DNA from: Parvularia atlantis
Taxonomy: Eukaryota; Opisthokonta; Rotosphaerida
Assembly: GCA_943704415.1 (NCBI GenBank)
Contig: CALSCO010001531.1
Span: 1-28,330, forward strand
Direction of reading: 5' to 3'
DNA: 28,330 nt
A program made the position numbers and the translations under genes. Under the pieces are notes generated by a model. That model was not told where the DNA came from. It saw only the letters and a list, made by a program, of their open reading frames with translations, and ran no database searches. Of the stretch, positions 8,353-17,661 are shown piece by piece (within the stretch, counting starts at the first letter, position 1; each line of letters opens with the position of its first letter).

Positions 8353-11275
8353 ATGGACGGCCTCGCCGCGCGCCTCGAGCTCAACAAGGTGCTGTTTGTG
8401 GTGGGCTGGTGGTGGTGTCTGTGGCTGGTGGTGTCTGTGGCTGGTGGTGTCTGTGGCTGGTGGAGGTGGTGGTGGCTGGGCTGGTGGTGGCCGTGGCCGT
8501 GGTGGGGATGGTGGAGGTGGCGGTGGCGGTGGCCGTGGTGGGGATGGTGGAGGTGGCGGTGGCGGTGGCCGTGGTCGCTGGGCGGGTGGAGGTGATGGGG
8601 CTGGTGGCCGTGGTCGCTGGGCGGGTGGAGGTGACGGGGCTAGGGGAGGGGGTCTCGCTCGTGCGCACCGCTGCTCACACGCCGCGTCCCTCCCCACAAC
8701 CCCCCGAAGGAGAACGTGTCTGTGCGCAAGGAGGGCCGCAGCCCCGCCGACCTGGCCGCGTCGCTGCAGCCGCCCTCGGCCGTGCGCCGCCCCTCAGCTG
8801 CCCTCGCCCCTCCGCTGACCCCGCGCGCAGCACGAGCTCGCCAACCGGCGCGCGCTCTGGCGCAGCCGCCTCGCCCAGGCCGACGCCGACGACGCCGACG
8901 ACCCGCTCTCGCTCTGGCTCGAGTACCTCCGCTGGATCGAGCTTGTGCGTTGGCATTGGTGGTGCTCGTTGGTGGTGTTCGCTGGTGCTTGCTTCGTCCT
9001 GGCTCGGCATTGCTCGTTGCTGCTCTGTTCAGCTCATGCACTCTGCATTGCTCGTTGCTTGCTTCGTCCTGGCTCGGCATTGCTCGTTGCTGCTCTGTTC
9101 AGCTCATGCACTCTGCATTGCTCGTTGCTTGCTTCGTCCTGGCTCGGCATTGCTCGTTGCTGCTCTGTTCAGCTCATGCACTCTGCATTGCTCGTTGCTT
9201 GCTTCGTCCTGGCTCGGCATTGCTCGTTGCTGCTCTGCTTTGCTCGTGCTCTCGTTCCATCCCCTCACTCGTTCCTGCTCTCTGCATCGCCCTCGCGACC
9301 GCCAAGCACCACTGACACCAAAAACACAGAACTACAACACCACGCCGGACGCACGCGTCAGCGCTATGCACGAGATCGTCGACAAGTTCAAGGACGACGC
9401 GCGCTACCGTACCTACCCCAAGTACGTCGAAGTCTGGCTCAAGGTGCGCACGCCCGTCGCCCTCATCCGCGGCCGTGCTCACACACCGCCCCTCGCAGTA
9501 CGCGCGCGCCCAGACCGACCCCTCCGCAACCTATGCCTACATGCGTGTTGACGGCATCGGCATCGCCACCGCCTCGTTCTACAAGGAGTACGCAGAGTTC
9601 CTCGAGCGCCGCCTGCGCTTCGCCGACGCCGCCAAGGTGCGCCCCGCCCTCGCTGCGCACAGCCCGTGCTTGCGGTAACCTCGCGCAGGTCTACGAGGAC
9701 GGCATCCAGCACCAGGCCAAGCCACTCTCTACGCTTCAGATCGCCCAGCGCGACTTTCTCCACCGCTGCGCGCAGCACGTCGCGGCGCAGCCCGAGGACG
9801 CCGAGAGCCAGATCGACCCCACGCGCCCCGTGCTGCAGGCGCGCGCCCTTCTCGCGGCCCCTGCCCCCGCGGCGATCGCCCCGGCCGCGTTCGGCGCCGC
9901 CGTGCCGCGCGGCCAGCTGATCCAGCCCGCGCACGCCAACGTCGGGCGCATCGCCGTGCGCGCCGACCCTGACGAAGACGACCGCGCACCCACCGAACCC
10001 GCCGCGCTTTGGAACCCTGCCGCCCTCCCGCAGCCGACGAGCGTGGCGCAGCGCGAGAACATCCCGCTTGCGACGACGTGGAACAGCGGCCTCGGCGCGC
10101 CGTCGCTCCCCGCCGTGCCGCGTAGCAAGATCGCCGTCTACGTCGAGGAAGACGACGAGACGCCGCCCGCCGCGGCCAGCCGGCCGGCCAAGCGCCGCGC
10201 CGAGGCCGCGCAGACGCAGCCCGCGCCGTCGGCGGCCACCAAGGCCGTCGTGACGCGGTGCGTCGGCCCCCCAGCATCTGCCGGCAGGCCGCTGGACGCG
10301 CCGCCATTGGATCCACCCCCCCCCCCCCCCTGCTCTGCGCTGCGGGCACGCTGACTCACCGCGCGCAGATCGACCGAGGAGGCGTTTGAGGACCCGGCCG
10401 AGTCGTTCGAGGAGACGCGCGCGCGCGTGTACCTGCGCCGCTACGAGGAGTGCACGCGGCGCGCCGCTGAGGAGGCTGCCGCTGCTGCCGCCGCTGCGTC
10501 GCGGCCGCCCGTGCCGACGCCGTCGGCGGTGACCCGGCAGCCCTTCGCGGCCATCGCGCCTGTGCCAACGCCGTCTGCGACCGGGCGTCAGCCCATCGCG
10601 CCGCTGCCGACGCCGTCGACGACCACGCGCCAGGCGTTCGCAGCGGTCACGCCGTCGTCGGCCGCACGCGCCACGCCGCTCGCACGGCAGCCGTTCGGTG
10701 GCGCGTCGTCCGCGGTGCTGCCCCAGCCCTCGCCAACCGTGCACACCAAGTTCGCGCTTGAGGAGATCGGGACGATGTTTGCCCAGGTGCGCGCGTGCGT
10801 GCGCAAAGCTCAAGGAGTGAGTCTGACCTGTTGCGCACAAGCCGCTGCCGTCCTACTCGCTGCAGACGGGGCTGTCGGACGACGAGGACACGGGCCCGCA
10901 GCCGCGCATGGTCACGGCCCCGGCGCCGATGGCGCGGCCCAAGCCGCCGCCGATCGCGGTTTTTGAGGACGACGACATCGACGAGAACGCCGCGCCGGCG
11001 GGGTACGTCACGCCGCAGCTGTCGGCGCGGCGCGTGTCCGCGGCAACGCTGCAGGCCGTCGGCGGGACGCAGCAGCACGCGCCGGTGCGCGCGAGCTGTT
11101 GTCGCTGTGACGTACGACTGACCCGCCCCGGCAGATCTTCTCGCTGCCGTCGAGCCTGCACGCGGCGGAGGACGACTTTGCCGTGCGCGAGGACGCGGCG
11201 GCGGTGCTGCCCGGGGCGACGAGCGAGGCCGACATGGCGACGTTCTGGCGCGAGGACGCCGAGGCCCGGGCGCGC

Positions 11276-11322
<47 letters not shown>

Positions 11323-12372
11323 GCCGGTCGCGACCTTCAGCGCGCTGCAGACGCTGCGTGCCGCGGCTCAGGCGCACGAAGAGCTGCCGCACCGCCTGTC
11401 GCAGCTGCTGGCGATCCACCGCGAGCAGGGCACGACGCCGCCGATGGTGCGCGCACGACGGCTGTGCTGCGCGACGTCAGCTAATTGTGGTGTGCGTGCG
11501 CAGTACACGGCCGTGTTCTACACCGTCGAGCTGCTCAAGGCGATGCAGGAGCTGCACGAGGCTGGCGTCGTGCACCGTGCGTCTTTTGCGAGCCACTGTG
11601 CGAGGCTGACAGTGGCGCACGCACAGGCAACATCTGCACGGCCAGCGTCGCGCTGCGCTTCGACGAGACCGACCTGCGCGCGTGGGCGCCGCAGTACCAG
11701 GCCGACGGTTCGCAGGGCTGGGCGTCACGCGGCGTGCGCCTGGTCGACCTGTCACTCGCGGCGGATGCGGCGGCCGCGCCAGAGGGGTTCCTGTCGTCGC
11801 AGCTGGACTCGTCGAGCGGTGCGTGCGACTCCGCGTGGTTGGCCATCTGCTCTGACGCTTGCACCCGGCAGCCCTCCTGCTCACGCACGAGATTTGCGGG
11901 CAGCGGCGCTGGCGCTTCCAGGCCGACTACATTGGCGTGTGCGCGGTTGTGCACCAGCTGGTCTACGGCGAGGACGGTATGAGCGTGCAATGCGCGGCCG
12001 GTGCGTTGCCGCCGCTGCTGCTGCTCGGCGTCGTTGCGTGTCTCACGCGCTGCGCAGGCCGGCTGGCGCGGTGGCAGCCGATCCTGCCGCGCGGGGCGTC
12101 AGCGCACGCGTTGCTGACGCCGCTGTTTGACGCGCTGCTCAACCACAGCGGCCTGGCGCCGCTGTCGTCGCTGGGCGAGCATCGGTGCGCGCGTGCTCAA
12201 TGCTGCTTGTGTGTGCCCCGCCGTCTGACGCGCGCACCTTCACGCACGCAGCGCGCAGCTGGAGCAGTTCCTGCGGGCCAACGCGCACGTCCCGGCCGGC
12301 CCGGCGCGCAAGACGCTCAAGGACCAGCTGAAGCAGCAGGAGACGCTTCTGTTTGAGCACGAGTCGTACTGA
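8353..12372 (+). CDS. BUB1/BUBR1/Mad3-like spindle checkpoint protein with pseudokinase domain
   Basis: There are 14 exons: 8353-8388, 8710-8781, 8831-8944, 9330-9443, 9499-9636, 9689-10257, 10369-10786, 10842-11084, 11135-11446, 11504-11576, 11627-11818, 11872-11976, 12058-12184, 12252-12372. They total 2634 nt, or 877 residues. KEN box 1 (LELNKENV, residues 12-14) spans intron 1. It is followed by the Mad3/BUB1 TPR region (DPLSLWLEYLRWIE, YPKYVEVWLK, RVDGIGIATASFYKEYAEF, YEDGIQHQAKPL). After that come RENIPLATTWNSG where BUBR1 has KEN2, IAVYVEED and IAVFEDDD (ABBA-like), and a GLEBS-like BUB3-binding segment (SFEETRARVYLRR, about 360-372). The carboxy-terminal kinase-like region has HRN instead of HRD (about 696-698), VDLSLAAD at the DFG site and no recognisable VAIK or glycine loop. 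It keeps ADYIGVCAVVHQLVYG, as in BUB1. It should inhibit APC/C-Cdc20 as part of the mitotic checkpoint complex. Confidence 0.92.
8389..8709 (+). repeat. G-rich minisatellite filling MadaBub intron 1
   Basis: The 321-nt intron is about five times the local norm. It consists of G/T-rich tandem units on the sense strand: a 15-nt gtctgtggctggtg-type unit (about 8400-8465), a 36-nt unit (copies from 8499 and 8535) and a 39-nt unit (copies from 8571 and 8610). It ends at an AAG acceptor, not the usual CAG, preceded by a CTCAC branch-like site. Repeated GG/GGG runs give RNA G-quadruplex potential. Confidence 0.75.
8991..9238 (+). repeat. 70-bp perfect minisatellite in MadaBub intron 3
   Basis: Three identical 70-bp copies start at 8991, 9061 and 9131. 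A fourth partial copy of about 38 bp starts at 9201. Each unit contains cattgctcgttgct twice, so an older half-unit duplication is visible. The repeat lies inside the 385-nt intron 8945-9329, which closes with CACTGAC...ACACAG before the exon starting at 9330. Because 70 is not a multiple of three and no frame contains a stop, the tract reads open in every frame and imitates a long coding region. Confidence 0.9.
10316..10330 (+). repeat. Poly-C run in MadaBub intron
   Basis: Fifteen consecutive C lie in intron 10258-10368, well upstream of its CTGAC branch-like site and CGCAG acceptor. It is a likely site of length variation or sequencing error. It is non-coding in the spliced model. Confidence 0.8.
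11276..11320 (+). repeat. CAG/GCA triplet run encoding poly-alanine
   Basis: About fifteen uninterrupted GCA codons in exon 9 of the MadaBub gene encode a run of about 16 Ala. It sits just before the degenerate kinase-like region, after FWREDAEARAR. It is probably a flexible or helical linker, and the triplet array should be length-variable. Confidence 0.85.
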
Positions 12373-12468
12373 GCGCATCTTTTTGTAACGCGGCCGTGAC
12401 GCCAGTGCGACCCGTGTGCGACGTGGGTGCGACACGGTTGTGACAAAGTCGTCTCAAGATTGTCGCCG

Positions 12469-13043
12469 ATGTCGGACGCCGAGACGCCGGCGGCATCGGC
12501 GTCGGTGTCGGCGGCCGAGCGGATGCTGTCGCTGAGCAGCTTCCACGGGCTGGCGGCGGCGGTGGCGGCGACGCGCGCGGCGCACAGCGTCGTGGACGTG
12601 GTGCGAGGGCGCGACGCGGCCGGCGGCGGCGACGGCGCGATCAGCACAACGCGGCGGATGGCGCTGCGGCGCGCGCATCTCGAGCTGGGCGCGCTGCAGC
12701 TGGCGGCGGCGGCCGTCCACGTCCTCGCGGCCCTCGTCGCGGCCGACGACGAGCGCGCCGCGCCGCCGCCGTCGTCGCGGACGCGCGGCTCGGCGCTGGG
12801 GCTGATCGCACTGACCGTGCGCGAGGCCGTCCTCACGCTGCCGCGCCAGCTCGTCCTCGTCGACGTGCGTCGCGATCGCGTGCGCCTCTCTCGTGCGCCT
12901 CACGCGCCCCGCCGCAGGTCGCGCTCAACGTCGTCACGGCCGTCGGCGCGCTGCTGCTCGACGGGCCGGCGCTGCTCGCGTGGGGCCGGTTGCTGCTGGC
13001 GGCGCATGGCGTGGCCGTGATCGTTGTCGCGCGGCGCCCGTGA
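12469..13043 (+). CDS. Small multi-pass membrane protein, unknown family
   Basis: Two exons, 12469-12864 and 12918-13043 (intron GTGCGTCG...CGCCGCAG), give 173 residues. I do not recognise the family. The sequence is Ala/Leu/Val-rich with four likely helices: around the segment FHGLAAAVAATRAAHSVVDV, LELGALQLAAAAVHVLAALV, the region around LGLIALTVREAVLTLPRQLV, and the carboxy-terminal LLLAAHGVAVIVVA. Arg-rich loops lie between them. The start at 12469 was chosen over an in-frame ATG at 12427 because it gives a plain MSDAETPA leader and leaves 96 bp to the MadaBub stop. Splicing keeps the frame and removes a stretch rich in Arg codons. Confidence 0.6.
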
Positions 13044-13271
13044 CGCCTCCTTCGCCGCTCTCTCCCCCCTCCTTCCCGTTTGCCCCCCGCGCCCTCACCC
13101 GTAGGGCGTGTCCCAGGCCGGCGCGAAAGGAGGGCCTGCGCACGACTCGCCGGCTGCTGCTGCTTGCGATCGCCTCGTCTGACGGCCCCCCTTTGACCGC
13201 ACCGCCGACAGCGCGCAGGGGCCCCGGTGTCGGCCGTCGTGCAGCGCAGGCCCAACATTGCCGGCGTCACC

Positions 13272-15001
13272 ATGGGCCGGCCCGCGCGTCTGCTGCTGCT
13301 GCTGCTGCCGCTGCTGCTGCTCCTCGTCGGTGCGCACGACGCGCCCTTCGTCAGTGACGCGGCTGATCGCGCGCCACGCCCAGCAGCCGCCCCCGTCGCC
13401 CGCGCGCGCAACAAGCCCCTCGGCATCCACTTCGACATCGAGCCGCAGACCCTCGCCGCGTGGCGCGCCAACACCGACGCGGTCTTCATCCAGCTGCTCG
13501 CACTGCTCGTCAAGCTGCAGACGCGCTGGCACGCCAACGGCAAGCCCGGGTTCGCCCCTCTCTCTGCCTTTCCCCTGTTTGCCACGGCCGCGCTCAACAC
13601 ACCCGCCCCCCATTCCCCACCCAGGACGTACGTCTGGGACATCCCGAACTGGTACCAGACCTACAGCATCACGGTCAACGGCACCAGCCGCTCGTACATG
13701 GAGTGGGTGCGCGCCCTCCCCTCGTACGTGTGCGCGCGCGCCCTCACACCACGAGCACGTGCACACCCCAGACGCTGCGCAACGTCGACTGGCCCAACAT
13801 TATGAACTTCCAGAACGCGTACGGCAACCTGATCATGCGCGGCAAGCCCACGCTCGACTTTGCAAAGTCGCTCAACCTGCCCGTGAGCGTCGCGCTCGAG
13901 ACGGTCAACGTGGGCGAGCCCTCGCTCTCGTTCTTCAACACGTCGCTCCAGAACTTCCAGAGCACGCTCGTCCAGGTCGACCGGGTCTGGGCGCAGACCT
14001 ACGGCGACAACTACAAGGGCCTGGTCCTGCACGACTACACCGGCATCGTCGCGCTGCCCGACAACAACCAGGCGCTGCTGCCGGACCGGCTGCCGGTCAA
14101 CGTCTACGTGTGCGTGGCGCGGCGCGTGTGCGACCAGAGCCGGCGCGTGACGGCCGCGCGCGCGCGCAGCTGGCAGTGGTGGTTCGCGTTCGACAACTAC
14201 ACGACGGTGCGTCAGCAGATGTGGGCCGACCTCAAGAAGCTCCCGTTTAACGTCACTACCATCTCGTTCGAGGCCGAGTACCTCGTGCGTGCCGGGGGAA
14301 TTTTCCCCCTTGGGTCGTTGACCTGACGCGGCCGCGCACATACAGATCCAGGCCGACCAGCAGTCGCTGCAGCGCGTGGTCGACGAGGGCGTGTCGCACG
14401 GCATCCAGACCGAGTTTGCCTTTGGCTACGGTGCGCCACGCACGGCCCTTCACGCGTCCGCGCACCAACGGAATGCGCCGCAGCAAACTGGACGTTTACG
14501 GACCAGCACTGGTACCCCGAGCTGCTGATGCAGTTCACGGCCAACTTCATCAAGTACGGCCCGCTCAAGAACCCCTACGTGCTGCCGACGAGTGCGTGCG
14601 CGTGTGTGCGCGGCTGCCCCGACGCGGGCCTGACGCGCTGCAATCACGGCAGGTCCGCCGTCGGGCGGTGGCGGCAGCGGCACGGGCGGTGGCGGTGACG
14701 GCGGCGGGTTCCCCGACATCCCGACCGCGCCGCCCACGCCCGGCTACGTCCCCGAGTTCTACCCTTGGCCGACGCGCGGGCCGTACCGCACCAGTGCGCT
14801 GCCTCGCCGTGTCTCGCGCGCAGAAGAAGCTCACGCGGCGCCGCACCAGACATGGACGACGGCGGCAGCGCGTCCGACAGCCGCCCAGACGACTTCACGT
14901 ACGTCAGCGCCGCGCCGTCCGTGACGGCGTCCGACGTGGCCGTGCCGGTGGTGCTGGCGCTGCTGCTGCTACTGGTGCTGATGGGCCTGCAGTTGCAGTG
15001 A
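13272..15001 (+). CDS. Secreted, probably GPI- or tail-anchored surface protein, TIM-barrel-like
   Basis: There are eight exons: 13272-13549, 13625-13706, 13772-14109, 14170-14284, 14346-14430, 14484-14591, 14653-14793, 14850-15001. They total 1299 nt, or 432 residues. The amino terminus is a strong signal peptide (LLLLLLPLLLLLVG). The body contains LGIHFDIEPQTLAAW, YVWDIPNWYQTY, VSVALETVN, KGLVLHDYTGIVALPD and WQWWFAFDNY. This acidic and aromatic pattern recalls glycoside-hydrolase TIM barrels, but I cannot assign a family. It is followed by a Gly/Ser-rich then Pro-rich stalk and a terminal hydrophobic helix (VAVPVVLALLLLLVLMGL) with almost no tail, as in GPI-anchored proteins. NxS/T sites (NGTS, NTS, NVT, NYT, NWT) fit secretion. 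Location at the cell surface is inferred; enzymatic activity is unproven. Confidence 0.75.
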
Positions 15002-15101
15002 CAGCTATGCTGTCGCCTGAAATGCGCGAAAGAAAAAAAAAGTGCCCCACACACACGCAGGAGAGGGGACCAAGAAAGCGCGAGGGGATGAGCGCGGCTG
15101 C

Positions 15102-15643
15102 TCACTTGCTGGGCCGCCGGCGCAGCTGCGGGCTGGAGGAGGGGCGCGTGCGCACGCAAAGTTGAGCCGCCCAAACGGCCAACGCGGCACAGCGGCACGG
15201 CAGCCGCACCTCGCCTTGATCGAGTAGAAGCGCGCCGAGCCGTCCGCGCGCTCGGCGCCGACCCACCACTCACCGAGGCGCAGCGCCCGCGTGCGGATGG
15301 CCACGCGCTGCCCAACAAACATCTCAACGAGCTCGACGACGCTCTGCGCGCGCCCGCCGCGCCGTCAGCCGCGTATCGACGATGCGAACAGCGCGGACGC
15401 ACCCGCAGCAGCAGCATCGGTGCAGGCCACCGGGCCGGCCGCGCGCGCGCCCTGGGGCCTCGGCTGGCGGGCTGCCTGCCGCGTGATGACGTACGGCGCA
15501 AAAGCGTCAGTGTGCTGCACTGTCTCCCTCTCTGCATCGGCCCGCGACGCAGCGCACGCGCCCACGCGCCCACGCCCCGCGCAGCCCCGCGCAGCCCCGC
15601 GCGCAAGACAGGAGCGAGAGCGAGTGCGAGAGCGGAAGATCAT
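15102..15643 (-). CDS. Tentative small basic protein gene, unknown
   Basis: Three phase-0 exons can be built: 15643-15431, 15343-15215 and 15125-15102. They total 366 nt, or 121 residues. Intron 1 carries a clear CTGAC branch site and GCGCGCAG acceptor on the minus strand. Intron 2 would be GC-AG (AAG|GCGAGG). The amino terminus (MIFRSRTRSRSCLARG) is Arg/Ser-rich and could be a mitochondrial targeting sequence. The middle exon (VVELVEMFVGQRVAIRTRAL then LGEWWVGAERADGSARFYSI) looks like a real folded segment. I do not recognise it. Its start lies 105 bp from the HUS1 start on the other strand, so the two would share a divergent promoter. An alternative start (MLLLR at about 15412) and an alternative GT donor for intron 2 at 15210 are possible. 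Confidence 0.4.
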
Positions 15644-15748
15644 CAACAACGAGCGCTGCGTCACCGACGAAACGCAGAGCGGCGACAGACGTGGCCGCGC
15701 GTCACTGACTTTTTCGCGCCGTTTTCCTCGGGTGGCGCCACCCCGGAG
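15644..15748. promoter_or_regulatory. HUS1 promoter region, possibly divergent
   Basis: The 105 bp between the putative minus-strand gene and the HUS1 ATG must contain the HUS1 start region. A short T-rich patch (gactttttcgcgccgttttcc, about 15707-15727) is the only clear departure from the GC-rich background and resembles an E2F-like TTTTCGCGCC site. That reading is speculative for this organism. Confidence 0.3.
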
Positions 15749-17073
15749 ATGCAGCTGCTGGCGAAGCTGGCCGACCCGGCGCTGCTGCACCGTGCGCGCC
15801 GTGCCGTCTGCGTGGAGTTGCCCGCGTGCGGCTGACGACGCGCTGCGGACAAAAGGCGTGTGCGTCGCCGTCGACAAGATGCAGCACCGCGCGTGCCTCG
15901 TCAAGCTCACCCGCGCCGCGCTCGACATCGCCGTCCTGCCGGCCTCGGGCGCGGCCGACGCGAGCACGGTCGTGTGGGCGACGCTGGACATGGTCAGAGG
16001 GCCCCGCGATGCCGCACGCGCCGTGCTCGACGCCTCACCCCGCACGCAGCGCGAGCTCTGCGACCACCTCGTGATCGAGAGCAAGAACGCCGACACGATC
16101 GGGCTCGAGCTGGCCGTCGAGCACCTGACCAAGGCCGTCAAGTCGGTGCTGCAGGGCCAGGAGGTCTGGCTCAAGCTGATCAAGCGCAACGGCGACAAGA
16201 TGCTCGCCGTCTTCTGCAAGAGCCAGGTGCGCGCCGTCTCGCGCCTCGTCGTGCACGCGCCTCGTTGCTCACGACGGCGGGTGCAGACCAGCCACGGCCT
16301 CCAGACCACGGTCGAGCAGGTGCTGCCCGTGCGCGTGCTGCGCGCCGATGAGGTCGCCGCCATCCGCGCGCCGCACGCGCCCGAGATGCAGGCGCGCGCC
16401 TAGTGCCCCCGATTGCGCCGCCGCTTAACTGGCGCCGCAGCTCAACGTCGTGCTGCCGTCGACGCACAGCCTGTGGACCGTGCTGGACCGGATGAAGGTG
16501 CGCGTGCACGTTGCGATCGGCAGGCAGGCTCAGCGCGAGGCGCGGCAGACGATGAGCTCGCGCGTCGCCGTCATGGTCACGCGCCAGGGCGAGCTGCGGC
16601 TGCACGTGCACAGCGACGCGGCCGAGGTCATGACGCAGTACCGCGACCTGCAAGTGGCCACCGCGACGACGGCGACCGGTGCGCCGCGCAGTGTGCACGC
16701 TCGCTCATTGCCGATCGGTGTTGAGCGCGCGCAGCCGAGCACGGGACCGCGTCGGCAGCGTTGTCGTCGGCCGGCGGCGCGTCAGCCCCGCGGCCCGCGC
16801 TCGACTCAATCGAGGCGCGCGTGGACGTGAAGGAGCTGCATCGGGCGCTGGCGATGCACGTCGCGCTGCCCGAGTACATCGTCTGCAGTGCGCCGCCTGC
16901 CGCCTGCCGCCTGCCTGCCATTGTTCCCGCTGCGCTGAGCCGCACGTGGCGCAGGCATCCCGCTCGGCCGCACGCTCATGCTCTACGGCGCGCTCGAGAC
17001 CGGGCCGGACGCGCGCACGCGCAACCACATCAGCGTCTACCTCGCGGCGCGCGCGGCGGGCGACGACCTCTGA
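15749..17073 (+). CDS. HUS1: HUS1, 9-1-1 checkpoint clamp subunit
   Basis: There are eight exons: 15749-15791, 15856-15992, 16050-16226, 16287-16391, 16441-16497, 16549-16678, 16735-16887, 16955-17073. They total 921 nt, or 306 residues, close to human HUS1 (280). It begins MQLLAKLADPALLHR (human MKFRAKIVDGACLNHF). Further HUS1-like segments are LELAVEHLTKAVKSVLQ (human LELTSENLSRALKTAQ), SLWTVLDRMKTMSSRV, VMTQYRDLQ, VDVKELHRALAMHVALPEYI and a final strand TLMLYGALE. HUS1 forms the PCNA-like RAD9-HUS1-RAD1 ring loaded at DNA damage to activate ATR-type kinase signalling. A low-complexity Ala/Ser insert sits before the last repeat. The intron 16392-16440 is GC-AG (CAG|GCGCGC), with a TTAAC branch site. 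Intron 1 ends AAAAG. Confidence 0.88.
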
Positions 17074-17661
17074 GCAGTGGCGCACAGGCCGATGACATAC
17101 ATGTACATCACGGTGTGCAGCACGTTCCCAGGCGTGTTGCGACTGGCAACGGGCGCCGTTGCCACGCGCCTCGTTTTTCGCGCGGCCTTTTCGCGCGCGC
17201 CGCCGTCCGCGCACGTCCGCGCACAGTGCGCATGCGCCGGGGGGTGCGACCGGCGGCGCGTTGTGCGCGGTTTGCCAGGCGGCAAGGCAACAAGCAAACG
17301 AGCCCTGCCGCATTCGGCGCTTTGTTTGGGCATTCTAGAAGCGTCGGACGCGGCACGGCGCGCCATTGGCCGCGCAGCCCACGCGTCGCTCCCACGGCCC
17401 TCATTTCCCGCCGCCACCGCGAACCCCCGCCGCCGCCGCCCGCTCCGCCGAGCCCGCCGCCGCCGCACCGCCGCACCGCACCGCGTCTGCCCCCCGCCGC
17501 TCTCCTTCCCGTTCTCCGGTGTGGTTCTCCTTCCGTGAAGGCAGAACATCAGACAGCTGCGCTGTCCACACCTTGAAACCGCACCCAAACAAGCCGTCGC
17601 GACCGCGTCTCGCCTTCCCCCGAACCACACCCGAAGCCCCACGACCAAGCCCACGACCACC
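17074..17661. promoter_or_regulatory. Intergenic region upstream of alpha-dioxygenase gene
   Basis: This is the longest gene-free stretch in the window (588 bp). It holds the HUS1 3' flank (with a tacatgta palindrome near 17099) and then the promoter and 5' leader of the peroxidase gene. The leader from about 17390 to 17660 is strongly C/pyrimidine-rich on the plus strand. A TTCTAGAA palindrome at 17333-17340 resembles an inverted heat-shock-factor half-site pair, but a single copy is weak evidence. No additional gene is supported. Confidence 0.4.

Noticed and set aside
8991-9238. Regular repeats resembling a CRISPR array
   Set aside because: The copies are directly adjacent with no unique spacers and lie inside a spliced intron of a nuclear gene. 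It is a minisatellite.
9479-10840. A 453-codon minus-strand open frame
   Set aside because: It is the mirror of the MadaBub exons. High third-position GC in the real frame removes stops from the antisense, and its Arg/Gly-rich translation shows no domain.
17333-17340. TTCTAGAA as a heat-shock element upstream of the dioxygenase gene
   Set aside because: A single two-unit palindrome without a third GAA/TTC unit is too weak, and an 8-mer can occur by chance.
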